Shown here in pieces: positions 45,589 to 53,086 of a stretch of DNA of 64,000 nt (position 1 is its first letter; each line of letters starts with the position of its first letter). The position numbers and the translations under genes are program-made. Below the pieces are notes generated by a model. It saw nothing but the letters and a program-made list of their open reading frames with translations. It ran no database searches and had not been told where the DNA came from. This stretch comes from Streptomyces pilosus (lineage in GTDB: Bacteria; Actinomycetota; Actinomycetes; Streptomycetales; Streptomycetaceae), in contig NZ_BMTU01000013.1 of the NCBI RefSeq assembly GCF_014649835.1, positions 62,001-126,000 on the forward strand, given 5' to 3'.

Positions 45589-48081
45589 TCACAGCAACCC
45601 GTCCCACATCTGCTCCAGCAGCACCGACCACCAGCTCTCCGGCGACCCCAGCGCCGCCGGGTCCAGCGCGGCCAACTGCGCCTGGAAATCGACCGTCCAG
45701 CGACCCGCCTGCTCCTGGTTCAGCCCGAACCGCAGCCGCCACATCCGGCCCAGCAGCGCCAGACACCGCGCGAACTCCGGCAGCCCGGTGTTCACGAACT
45801 GCGGCGGCACGGACACACCGCCCGGCCCGGCCTCCACCGGCACCGCGACGATGTTCGCCGTGCCGTACTGCACACAGATCGCCTTGCCGAAGTCACTGCC
45901 CATCACCAGGTACGAACCCGCGTCCGGGGCCGCCTGCACACCCCGCTCCACCGCCAGCTCCGCCAGCGTCGGCACCGGACGGCCCGGCTGCGCCTGCGCC
46001 CAGAAGAACGGGCCCATGTCCATCGGCAGCCCCGCCGCCACCAGGGTGTGCGCCACGACCGGCGGCACACCCTGCCGGGACACCGCAGCCTGCTCGAACC
46101 GGAACACCCCCGGCCCGAACGCCGCCGCCAGCTCCTGCGCGATCGCCTCCGGCGGAACCGGCGGCACCGGCGGCACGGGAGGAATCGGCGCACGCACCGG
46201 CGCCGGACGCGCCGGACCGTCCGCCACCTGATGCAACTCGCCCTGGTGCGCCAGCAGTTGCTGCATGCCCTGCTGACGGCTCGCGTGATCCGTGCCGTAC
46301 GGCGCGATCGACGTGATCCGCGCCTGCGGCCACTGCTCGCGGATCATCCGCGCGCAGTACGCGCCCGGCAGCGCGCACGACTCCAACTCGGTGTGCAGCT
46401 CCAGCACCTGGTCCGGCGGCACGTTCATGGCGCGCAGCTCGTGGAAGATCTGCCACTCCGGGTGCGGCGTACCCGGCGCCGAACGCCGGATCAGCTGCTG
46501 CTCACTGCCGTCCTGCGCCCGGTAGCGCAGCACGGCCTGGTAGCCGGGACCGACCGTCGGCTGACCGGCCGGCTGCGGCGGATACCCGTACGCCGGCGGC
46601 TGCCCCACGACGCCCGGCGGAGGCGTACCCGGCGGCGGCACGGCTCCCGGCGGCACCGGGGGAACACCGCCCGGCACACCGGGCGGAGCCGGCGGCGGGG
46701 GCACACCGGGACCACTCACCGGGGGCGCGGCCAGCACCGTCTCCGCGTGGTGCACCGGCCCGCGCCCGCCCCCCGCGGTCCCCGGAACGGCCGGAGCACC
46801 GGGCGCACCCGGGGGCTGGGGAGCGCCGGGCGCACCCGGAGCACCGGGCGCACCAGGGGGACCCGGAGGCACGGGCGCACCCGGCCCGCCCGGGTCGGCG
46901 AACATCGTCGCCGCGTGGTGCACCGCACCCGGCGGCGTCCCCCCGGGCACGCTCGGCGCACCGGGCGGAGGCGGGGTCGGCGTGCCGGACCCCTCCGGGC
47001 CCAGCGACGACACCATCTGCGTCGGCACGTACCCGCCCGCCGGACCGGCCGCGGGCGCACCGCCCGGCCGCGCGCCCGGGGTCCCCGGAGCGCCCGGAGG
47101 GGGCGGCGTCGTCGGACCCGCACCCCGCCGCGGCGGCGGAGTCGCCTTGCTCGTCGCGGCGTCCGCGATGTCACCCGCGTTCGGCGCGAGCGGCCGCTCC
47201 GGCACGCCCGGACCGGCCGGAGGCGGCGGCGTCCCCCGCCCCTCGGCCGCATCCGGCACCGCGGGCGAGAGCGCCGTCGGCGGCAGCTGACTGCCCCCCG
47301 CGATCAGCGCCGTCCGCGCCTCCGGCGCCGCCGCCGGCGGAGCGTCCTCACCCGACTCGCTCACCTGCTGCGCGAACACGGTCTCCGGCAGCGGCACGGA
47401 ACGGTCCTCACCGGCCTCGGCGTTGGTGTCCGTACCGGCCCACGGAGTCGCCCCCGCGGCCCCGCCGCCGTCCGCCCCGGAAGCGCCCCCGCCCGCGGCG
47501 GGCCACGCCGGCCCACCACCGGACCCGGCACCGGCACCGGCACCCGGCACCGCGTCCCGCGGACCCGCACCCACGTCCACCGGCCCCGGACCCGCCGGCC
47601 GCGCGTCCTGCGGCTCCGCAGCGACCGGCCCCGCGTCCCGCGCACCCGGCACGGCATCCGCGACCGGCGCCACGGCCGACCCCGAACCCTCCCCGCGCCG
47701 ATCCGGAATGCCCAACCGGTCCGCCGCCTCCTGCAACCACTCCGGCGGACTCAACAGGAACGACGTCTGATTCAGATCCACCCGCGCCGCGGGCGCCGGC
47801 GCCGGCTCGGCCACCGCCGCGTCACGGCCGTACTCCTCCTCGTACCGGCGGATCACCTCACCCACCGCGAGACCCGGCCACAACGTCGCCTCGCCACTGT
47901 CCCGGGCGATCACCAGCCGCTGCGCACCACCGTCCGACCGCGGCCCGTCCGCACGGTCCTCGGCCCACACCACGAACCCCAGACCGAACTCCCGTACCCG
48001 CACCTCACGGTGCTGGTACGCCGGCACATCCCCGTTGACCCACTCCTCGGCGCGCTCCTGCGCCTGCGCGAACGTCACCAT
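45589..48081 (-). CDS. Fusion protein: Imm35/YrhB-like, Pro-rich linker, deaminase-like and SUKH-4 domains
   Basis: An 830-residue multidomain protein with no signal peptide or membrane segment. Residues 3-85 (FAQAQERAEEWVNGDVPAYQ ... YEEEYG) resemble the Imm35/YrhB immunity fold. Residues 110-510 are mostly Pro/Gly/Ala linker. Residues 510-610 match the XOO_2897-type nucleic acid/nucleotide deaminase pattern with H540-x-E542 (PHPEWQIFHELRA) and the zinc cysteines C569 and C576 (TELESCALPGAYC). Residues 640-826 fit SUKH-4 (LVMGSDFGKAICVQYG, FVNTGLPEFARCLALL). Toxin-like and immunity-like domains are thus in one chain. It starts 9 bases after the WHH/SUKH-1 gene and ends at a strong terminator. 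Function unknown. Confidence 0.75.
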   Translation of the reverse strand: MVTFAQAQERAEEWVNGDVPAYQHREVRVREFGLGFVVWAEDRADGPRSDGGAQRLVIARDSGEATLWPGLAVGEVIRRYEEEYGRDAAVAEPAPAPAARVDLNQTSFLLSPPEWLQEAADRLGIPDRRGEGSGSAVAPVADAVPGARDAGPVAAEPQDARPAGPGPVDVGAGPRDAVPGAGAGAGSGGGPAWPAAGGGASGADGGGAAGATPWAGTDTNAEAGEDRSVPLPETVFAQQVSESGEDAPPAAAPEARTALIAGGSQLPPTALSPAVPDAAEGRGTPPPPAGPGVPERPLAPNAGDIADAATSKATPPPRRGAGPTTPPPPGAPGTPGARPGGAPAAGPAGGYVPTQMVSSLGPEGSGTPTPPPPGAPSVPGGTPPGAVHHAATMFADPGGPGAPVPPGPPGAPGAPGAPGAPQPPGAPGAPAVPGTAGGGRGPVHHAETVLAAPPVSGPGVPPPPAPPGVPGGVPPVPPGAVPPPGTPPPGVVGQPPAYGYPPQPAGQPTVGPGYQAVLRYRAQDGSEQQLIRRSAPGTPHPEWQIFHELRAMNVPPDQVLELHTELESCALPGAYCARMIREQWPQARITSIAPYGTDHASRQQGMQQLLAHQGELHQVADGPARPAPVRAPIPPVPPVPPVPPEAIAQELAAAFGPGVFRFEQAAVSRQGVPPVVAHTLVAAGLPMDMGPFFWAQAQPGRPVPTLAELAVERGVQAAPDAGSYLVMGSDFGKAICVQYGTANIVAVPVEAGPGGVSVPPQFVNTGLPEFARCLALLGRMWRLRFGLNQEQAGRWTVDFQAQLAALDPAALGSPESWWSVLLEQMWDGLL

Positions 48082-48090
48082 CGCCGAGCC

Positions 48091-49107
48091 TCACTCCCCA
48101 GCCGCAACCGGAACGACACGCGCGAACCCGCCGTCCACCATCAGATTCGCCACCGTCTCCAGCTCCGGCGGAGACCCCGCGAGCCGCGACAGGAACACGT
48201 CGAAATCCTCACCGCACGACAACAGCAGCCGCTCCACCCGCTCCGCGGGCGGCACCGACGGATCCACGTCCCGCACGTCGTCGTACGCGCAGAACCACAC
48301 CGAACCCTGCCGCTCACCGCGCACCTTCACCGCCAGCAGACCACCCTGCACGAAGGCCACACACAGATAGTCCTTGGTGAGATGGTCCCGCAGACATTTG
48401 TTCACGTACACGAGGTCGTTGACCGCCGCCTCGTCCCGCACCGTGAAGAACGGCTGGTCCACCAGCAGCCCCAGCTCCGCGTCCAACGCCGTCCCCACCG
48501 GCGCACAACCACCCGCCGCCTTCAGGAACGACCGGTACGCACCCGGCAACCGGTACCCGAGATCCTCCTCGACCCCTAGCACCTGCGACTCCGACACCGC
48601 CACACCCGACTTCGGCAGCCCGAAGTGCGCCGGACGCGTCTCCTGCAACGGCCGCGTCCCCCGCTTGCCGTGATCCACCGCCGACGTCGCCACACCACCG
48701 TGATGCCGCAGCAGCGCCTTCACCTCGACCGGCACCAGCTCCAGCCGCCGCGACCCCACCACGTGATGCCACGTCCAGCCGTGCGGCGTCGCCACCGCCG
48801 GCACCGTGTCCCACAGGTCGTGCCCGTCCGCCGCCAGCGCCGCGTTGGCCGACACGTAGTCCGTCAGACGCAACTCGTCGACACCGAAACCCTCCGGCGG
48901 ATCCGCGATCTCCACCGCCGCACGCGCATAAGGAGAGAAATCCGGATAACCGCGCTCGTCCACCCGCACCCCCCGCGGATGACGGGCCGCCCGCACCGGG
49001 TCCGGGAAGTGCACGACCTGCCCCGCATAGGCAGCGTTCGGCGGCGCGATCCCGCCCCCAGCCTGGCGGCCGGGAGCAGCCCCCAGCCCGAGCCGACCTG
49101 TCGTCAT
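48091..49107 (-). CDS. Fusion protein: WHH-type HNH nuclease domain plus SUKH-1 (SMI1/KNR4) immunity domain
   Basis: A 338-residue cytoplasmic-looking protein. Residues 20-150 fit the WHH branch of the HNH/endonuclease VII fold found at the C-termini of polymorphic toxins: GYPDFSPYARAAVEI, the signature W113-H114-H115 in GWTWHHVVGSRRLELVP, and ALLRHHGGVA. Residues 165-325 fit SUKH-1: VSESQVLGVEEDLGYRLPGA, YRSFLKAAGG and later YDDVRDVDPS. Toxin and immunity modules of matching type in one polypeptide suggest a self-inhibited nuclease or a domesticated remnant. ATG at 49107 with AGGGGG 9 bases upstream. First gene of a two-gene operon. Confidence 0.8.
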   Translation of the reverse strand: MTTGRLGLGAAPGRQAGGGIAPPNAAYAGQVVHFPDPVRAARHPRGVRVDERGYPDFSPYARAAVEIADPPEGFGVDELRLTDYVSANAALAADGHDLWDTVPAVATPHGWTWHHVVGSRRLELVPVEVKALLRHHGGVATSAVDHGKRGTRPLQETRPAHFGLPKSGVAVSESQVLGVEEDLGYRLPGAYRSFLKAAGGCAPVGTALDAELGLLVDQPFFTVRDEAAVNDLVYVNKCLRDHLTKDYLCVAFVQGGLLAVKVRGERQGSVWFCAYDDVRDVDPSVPPAERVERLLLSCGEDFDVFLSRLAGSPPELETVANLMVDGGFARVVPVAAGE

Positions 49108-49458
49108 GGCGGTTGCCCCCTGCGGCACTCTGTACGACCCGCCCCGCCCCCTTCGGACGGTCACGGAACGTAATCGACTGTCACGTCTGTCTCGACTACT
49201 TACCGCCCCGACCCCCACGGCGCCCGCACACACAACCGCACGGAACACCGCATGGATCGCGGTGCCGACAGCCTATGCGGTACGCCTCCACCGGTCACCG
49301 GCGCCGGTCACCCACCCCTCCACTTCCGTGACCAACCGTCACCCTCCCGTGACAGCCCGCCCAAACCCGGGCGTGTCGCCACGCCCCAGCTTCCGCATCA
49401 GCCACGCCGTTTGGCACTCTGTGACCTCCGGGGAGACACCCGGGAGGGGATGACGATC
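49108..49458. promoter_or_regulatory. Divergent promoter region rich in GTCAC/GTGAC motifs
   Basis: A 351-base spacer between the two halves of the toxin/immunity cluster. GTCAC starts at 49160, 49180, 49294, 49307 and 49338; GTGAC at 49328, 49349 and 49421. GTGAC-CAACC-GTCAC (49328-49342) is a clean dyad. No reliable -10/-35 pair was found. Confidence 0.45.
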
Positions 49459-49992
49459 ATGAACGTGACGCAAACGGGAACGCACACCGGCCCATCCGGC
49501 GACCCCCGCACCGGCGACCCGCGCATCGGCTGGAGCGCCACCGACACCACCCACACCCCCACCCTCCACCACCGCCGCGACGGCATCCTCCCCACCATCG
49601 CCGCCGCCCTCACCGTCCGCGGCACCACCCTCACCGCCACCCCCGCACGCGGCGACACACCCCCCGCCCTCCACCCCCTCGTCCAGGACTTCCTCGACAC
49701 CCTCACCAGCGACCAACGCGACCGCTTCACCGGCCGCTGCGCCGAAACCATCCTCATCTCCCGGCACATCACCACCATCGACACCCAGCGCAGCAAACGC
49801 GCCGCACGCAGACCCATGACCAACGGCGAAGCACGCAAAGCCCTCAAACAGGCCAAACTCACCACCCGGCGCATCCGCGAGGACGGCGACCCCCTCCACG
49901 ACAGCTACGCACCCCTCTGCCGCGCCTGCACCGCCCTCACCGCCCACTTCGGCGTCCGCACGGTCGACCCCGCCGCCACCACCGACGGCTGA
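49459..49992 (+). CDS. YwqJ-type putative deaminase
   Basis: A 177-residue protein. It carries the deaminase toxin motifs: C94-A95-E96 in RFTGRCAETILISRH and the zinc pair C154-x-x-C157 in APLCRACTALTAHFG. DGILPTIAAALTVRG and HPLVQDFLDTLTSDQR upstream fit the YwqJ-related family. It is short, lacks a secretion or trafficking module, and is coded in very C-rich DNA. I prefer the ATG at 49459, 9 bases after GGGAGGGG, over the ATG at 49450 that abuts it. The next gene, 35 bases on, encodes a SUKH-3 protein, its expected immunity partner. Confidence 0.78.
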   Translation: MNVTQTGTHTGPSGDPRTGDPRIGWSATDTTHTPTLHHRRDGILPTIAAALTVRGTTLTATPARGDTPPALHPLVQDFLDTLTSDQRDRFTGRCAETILISRHITTIDTQRSKRAARRPMTNGEARKALKQAKLTTRRIREDGDPLHDSYAPLCRACTALTAHFGVRTVDPAATTDG

Positions 49993-50027
49993 ACCCCCAC
50001 CCCCCGACCACGACGAACGAAGAGCAG

Positions 50028-50522
50028 ATGCACACCGACCGCACCTCCACCACCCGCTTCGCCGTCCCCGTCGACGCAGCCCTGCGCACCGCCGGATGGC
50101 AACCCGGACACTGGGACATCAAACAAGCCGAGATCTGGGCCGACACCCTCCGCGACCACACCTCACCCGCCGGACACCGCCACGCCGTCTTCCCCGCCGC
50201 CGTCGAAGCCTGGGCCGAATTCGGCGGACTCCACATCGCCCCCACAGGACCCGGCCGCCAGATCGCCCCCGCGACCCTCCACCTCGACCCCCTGCACGGC
50301 CTCCACGCCGCCCGCACCCTCGCCGACCTCGGCCGCGCCCTCGACACCGACATCAGCCCCCTCGGCACCGAAACCGACACCCAGGCACTCCTCGCCATCG
50401 ACGCCCAGGGCCGCGTCTACGCCCTCGACCACACCGGCGACTGGTACCTCGGCCCCACCATCGACCACGGCATCACCACCCTCGTCACCGGCCTCCAGCC
50501 CACCCGCCTCACCGCCGGCTGA
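50028..50522 (+). CDS. SUKH-3 domain immunity protein
   Basis: A 164-residue protein matching the SUKH-3 pattern: RTAGWQPGHWDIKQAEIWAD near the start, AEFGGLHI (the FGGL core), a conserved Asp in the middle, LDTDISPLGTETD and the closing AIDAQGRVYALDHTGDWYLG. SUKH proteins neutralise nuclease or deaminase toxins of polymorphic systems. Being co-oriented and 35 bases after the YwqJ-type deaminase gene, it is the natural antidote. AAGAG lies a few bases before the ATG. Its stop is 25 bases from the convergent histidine kinase gene. Confidence 0.8.
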   Translation: MHTDRTSTTRFAVPVDAALRTAGWQPGHWDIKQAEIWADTLRDHTSPAGHRHAVFPAAVEAWAEFGGLHIAPTGPGRQIAPATLHLDPLHGLHAARTLADLGRALDTDISPLGTETDTQALLAIDAQGRVYALDHTGDWYLGPTIDHGITTLVTGLQPTRLTAG

Positions 50523-50547
50523 CCCCCCACCCGCCGCCGACCCCCGC

Positions 50548-51855
50548 CTACGACGACGGAATCACCGCCGACACCCGGAAACCCCCCGCATCCGTCGGCC
50601 CCGACACGAACACCCCACCCAGCGCCGACACCCGCTCCTTCATCCCCACCAGACCATTGCCCCCCGACGGCAACCCCGCCGCCGACCCCGCCCCCACCGG
50701 CGGCTCGTTCTCCACCTGCATCGCGATCTCCGACACCCGGTACGCCAGACGCACATACGTCTTCGCACCCGCCGCATGCTTGTGGACGTTCGTCAACGCC
50801 TCCTGCACCACCCGGTACGCCGTCGACTCCACCTCCGGCGCACACACCCGGCTCTCCCCCTCCACCGACAGATCCACCACCATCCCCGCAGCCGCCGACT
50901 GCCCCACCAACTCCTCGATCTCCGACAGACACGGCCCCTCACCCGAACCCGCCGGCTCACCCACCGCACGCGACGCCGCCGCCGCGGCCGCCGCCCCCAC
51001 CGCCGCCAACGGCACCTCCCGCGACCGCCCGCCACCCCCGGACGACCGCAACACCCCCAACATCTCCCGCAACTCCGTCAACGCCTGCCGCCCCATGTCC
51101 CCCACCAGCGCGGCATTGCGCACCGCCTTCTCCGGATCCTTCCGCGCCACCGCCTGCAACGCCGCCGCATGCACCACCATCAGACTCACCCGGTGCGCCA
51201 CCACGTCGTGCATCTCACGGGCGATCCGCGTCCGCTCCTCCCCCCGCGCCCACTCAGCCCGCTCCTCGGCCCGCTCCGCCAGCAACTGCAGCTCCCGCTC
51301 CAGACTGTCCGCACGCTCCCGCAAGCTCTCCATCAACCGCCGCCGCGCCCCCACGTACAACCCCAGCAGCAGCGGAGGAGCCGTCACCCCCAACGCCGTC
51401 GTGATCGACGCGAACGGCACGATCCAGTCCTCGACGTCCACACCCTCACGCGCCAGGTCCTGCCCCATCCGCACGAACATCACGATCAGCACCGCGACCA
51501 ACTGCATCCCGGCCAGCGAACCGATGAACCGCCGCGGCACATCCGACGCCGCCAGCGAATACAGACCGACGATCCCCAGCAGGAAACCCATCGACGCCGG
51601 CGTCACCGCGATCGCCACCAGCACCACCACGATCGGCCACCGCCGCCGCACCAGCAGCACCGACCCGGCCAGCAGACCGAACACCACCCCCACGGCCACC
51701 GGGATCCCCGTCGCCCACGCGAACGGAACCCCCTCCAGACCGCACTCCAGCGCGGACACCACCGCGAGACCCACATCCAGCACGGCACCGCGCCGCCGCT
51801 CCCACCACCACGGCCCTCCCCGGGCCGCCACCAGCTCTTCCCCCGTCGTGGTCAT
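50548..51855 (-). CDS. Sensor histidine kinase, NarL/HisKA_3 type, without adjacent regulator
   Basis: A 435-residue membrane kinase. Five or six hydrophobic segments fill residues 25-175 (IPVAVGVVFGLLAGSVLLV, WPIVVVLVAIAVTPASMGFL). A short coiled coil leads to the HisKA_3 dimerisation domain with phospho-acceptor His in REMHDVVAHRVSLMVVHA. The HATPase domain has the N-box VVQEALTNVHKHA and G-box GGNGLVGMKERV. An unusual Ala-rich insertion lies between them. ATG at 51855 preceded by GGTGGAGGT. No response-regulator gene is next to it, so its partner must be elsewhere. Confidence 0.9.
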   Translation of the reverse strand: MTTTGEELVAARGGPWWWERRRGAVLDVGLAVVSALECGLEGVPFAWATGIPVAVGVVFGLLAGSVLLVRRRWPIVVVLVAIAVTPASMGFLLGIVGLYSLAASDVPRRFIGSLAGMQLVAVLIVMFVRMGQDLAREGVDVEDWIVPFASITTALGVTAPPLLLGLYVGARRRLMESLRERADSLERELQLLAERAEERAEWARGEERTRIAREMHDVVAHRVSLMVVHAAALQAVARKDPEKAVRNAALVGDMGRQALTELREMLGVLRSSGGGGRSREVPLAAVGAAAAAAASRAVGEPAGSGEGPCLSEIEELVGQSAAAGMVVDLSVEGESRVCAPEVESTAYRVVQEALTNVHKHAAGAKTYVRLAYRVSEIAMQVENEPPVGAGSAAGLPSGGNGLVGMKERVSALGGVFVSGPTDAGGFRVSAVIPSS

Positions 51856-52016
51856 ACCTCCACCCTACGGGCGCCCCCCACCCGATATCCGGCGAGTTTC
51901 CACGACCGACCCCCACCACACAGGGTGACCGATCGGACGCGGTACGCCCCGAAATCCCTCGAACTGCTGAATCGCTCACCGTTCGACCGCGGAACACACC
52001 ATTCCGCCCGGACGGT

Positions 52017-52895
52017 ATGCGGGTGACACATGCACCCGGCAAGTACGCCGACTTCGAAGCCCTGCGCGACCGGGCGCTGGCCCTGCGACGGGCGGGGCTC
52101 AGCCGACGCCAGATCCGCGACCGGCTCCACGTCGACAACAACGACCTCCTCAACCGCCTGCTCGAGGGCGAACCGCCCCCGGAATGGACGAAACGACCCA
52201 ACGCCAAGGACGACCTGCGGGAGAAGGCGCGGGAGCTACGCCTCCAGGGCTGGACGTACGACCGGATCCAGGTCGAGCTCGGCTGCTCCAAGAGCTCCAT
52301 CTCCCTGTGGGTACGGGACCTGCCGAAACCGGAGCGGAAACGAAGCCGCGAAGAGGCGTCAGCGATCGCGAAGCGTGGCTGGGAAGCCACGCTCCGACGC
52401 CGCGAGGAGGAACGGCAGCGGACGAGAGCCGCCGCGAAGCGTGAGATGGGCGCGCTGACCGACCGCGAGCTGTTCACCGTCGGCGTGGCCCTCTACTGGG
52501 CTGAAGGCTCCAAGAGCAAGCCATACAGCCGCCGTGAGCGCATCACCTTCGTCAACAGCGACCCGAACATGATCACAGTGTTCCTCGCCTGGCTCGCCCT
52601 GCTCGACGTGGACCCGACGACCCTCAGGTTCGCCGTGCAGATCCACGAGAGCGCGGACGTGGAGGCCGCCGAGAAGTACTGGGCCCATCACGTGGGTATC
52701 GACGCGAACGACCTCATGAAGACCACCCTCAAGCGCCACAACCCGCGCACCAACCGGAAGAACACCGGTGACGACTACTACGGGTGCCTCCGCGTCGACG
52801 TGAGGAACGGAGCCGAGTTGTACCGTCGCATCGAAGGCTGGTGGTACGGCATAGTAGGGGCTGTCCGTCCGGGCGAGACATCGAACCGGACATAA
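52017..52895 (+). CDS. Putative DNA-binding protein: tandem HTH plus LAGLIDADG-like domain
   Basis: A 292-residue protein. Two helix-turn-helix-like segments are visible: RAGLSRRQIRDRLHVDNNDL (about 25-45) and LQGWTYDRIQVELGCSKSSI (about 76-95), similar to resolvase-type HTHs. Residues 150-285 (ELFTVGVALYWAEGSKSK, ITFVNSDPNMITVFLAWL, RHNPRTNRKNTGDDYYGCL) resemble a divergent LAGLIDADG/DOD homing-endonuclease fold, duplicated. Codon use is less extreme than its neighbours. It ends 6 bases before the tRNA-Gln gene. It may be a domesticated mobile gene or a regulator. A GTG at 52023 is an alternative start; no clear ribosome-binding site. Confidence 0.7.
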   Translation: MRVTHAPGKYADFEALRDRALALRRAGLSRRQIRDRLHVDNNDLLNRLLEGEPPPEWTKRPNAKDDLREKARELRLQGWTYDRIQVELGCSKSSISLWVRDLPKPERKRSREEASAIAKRGWEATLRRREEERQRTRAAAKREMGALTDRELFTVGVALYWAEGSKSKPYSRRERITFVNSDPNMITVFLAWLALLDVDPTTLRFAVQIHESADVEAAEKYWAHHVGIDANDLMKTTLKRHNPRTNRKNTGDDYYGCLRVDVRNGAELYRRIEGWWYGIVGAVRPGETSNRT

Positions 52896-52901
52896 GGACT
52901 A

Positions 52902-52972
52902 TCCCGGGTCGTCTAAGGGCAAGACGGTGTCTTTTGGTGTCACTTATGGGGGTTCGAGTCCTCCCCCGGGAG
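52902..52972 (+). tRNA. tRNA-Gln(UUG)
   Basis: Acceptor TCCCGGG pairs with CCCGGGA; D arm GTCT-AAGGGCA-AGAC; anticodon loop TTTTGGT with anticodon TTG (52934-52936); T arm GGGGG-TTCGAGT-CCTCC. The anticodon stem GTGTC/GTCAC contains one U-U opposition. The 3' CCA is not encoded (G73 is followed by CCC), so it must be added after transcription. The overall pattern matches tRNA-Gln. A terminator follows at 52982. Confidence 0.85.
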
Positions 52973-52981
52973 CCCAGCGGT

Positions 52982-53013
52982 TGCGGGCCCTGACCTCTGC
53001 GTCGGGGCCCGCA
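52982..53013 (+). terminator. Terminator after tRNA-Gln
   Basis: TGCGGGCCC (52982-52990) pairs with GGGCCCGCA (53005-53013); the loop is 14 bases. It lies just beyond the tRNA and before the glmU promoter region. Confidence 0.6.
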
Positions 53014-53039
53014 CTCATGTCCCCCCACACCCGCCCCGG

Positions 53040-53045
53040 TATCCT
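53040..53045 (+). promoter_or_regulatory. glmU: Candidate -10 box of glmU
   Basis: TATCCT, 41 bases upstream of the GTG start, in the short gap after the tRNA terminator. The -35 is not clear. Confidence 0.35.
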
Positions 53046-53086
53046 GCGGATGTCACCCCCTCCCCGAACAGCCGAAGGGCACCCCC

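Noticed and set aside
46048..48579. 843-codon plus-strand frame over the deaminase/SUKH-4 gene
   Set aside because: It is an antisense shadow, dominated by arginine and histidine.
49459..49992. tRNA- or cytidine-salvage deaminase (TadA/Cdd)
   Set aside because: The TadA/Cdd sequence contexts (HAE with PCxxC) are absent; the RCAE and CRAC context fits the toxin-type family better.
45589..50522. Toxin cluster as a prophage or plasmid remnant
   Set aside because: No integrase, terminase, structural or replication gene is present and the flanks are ordinary chromosomal genes.
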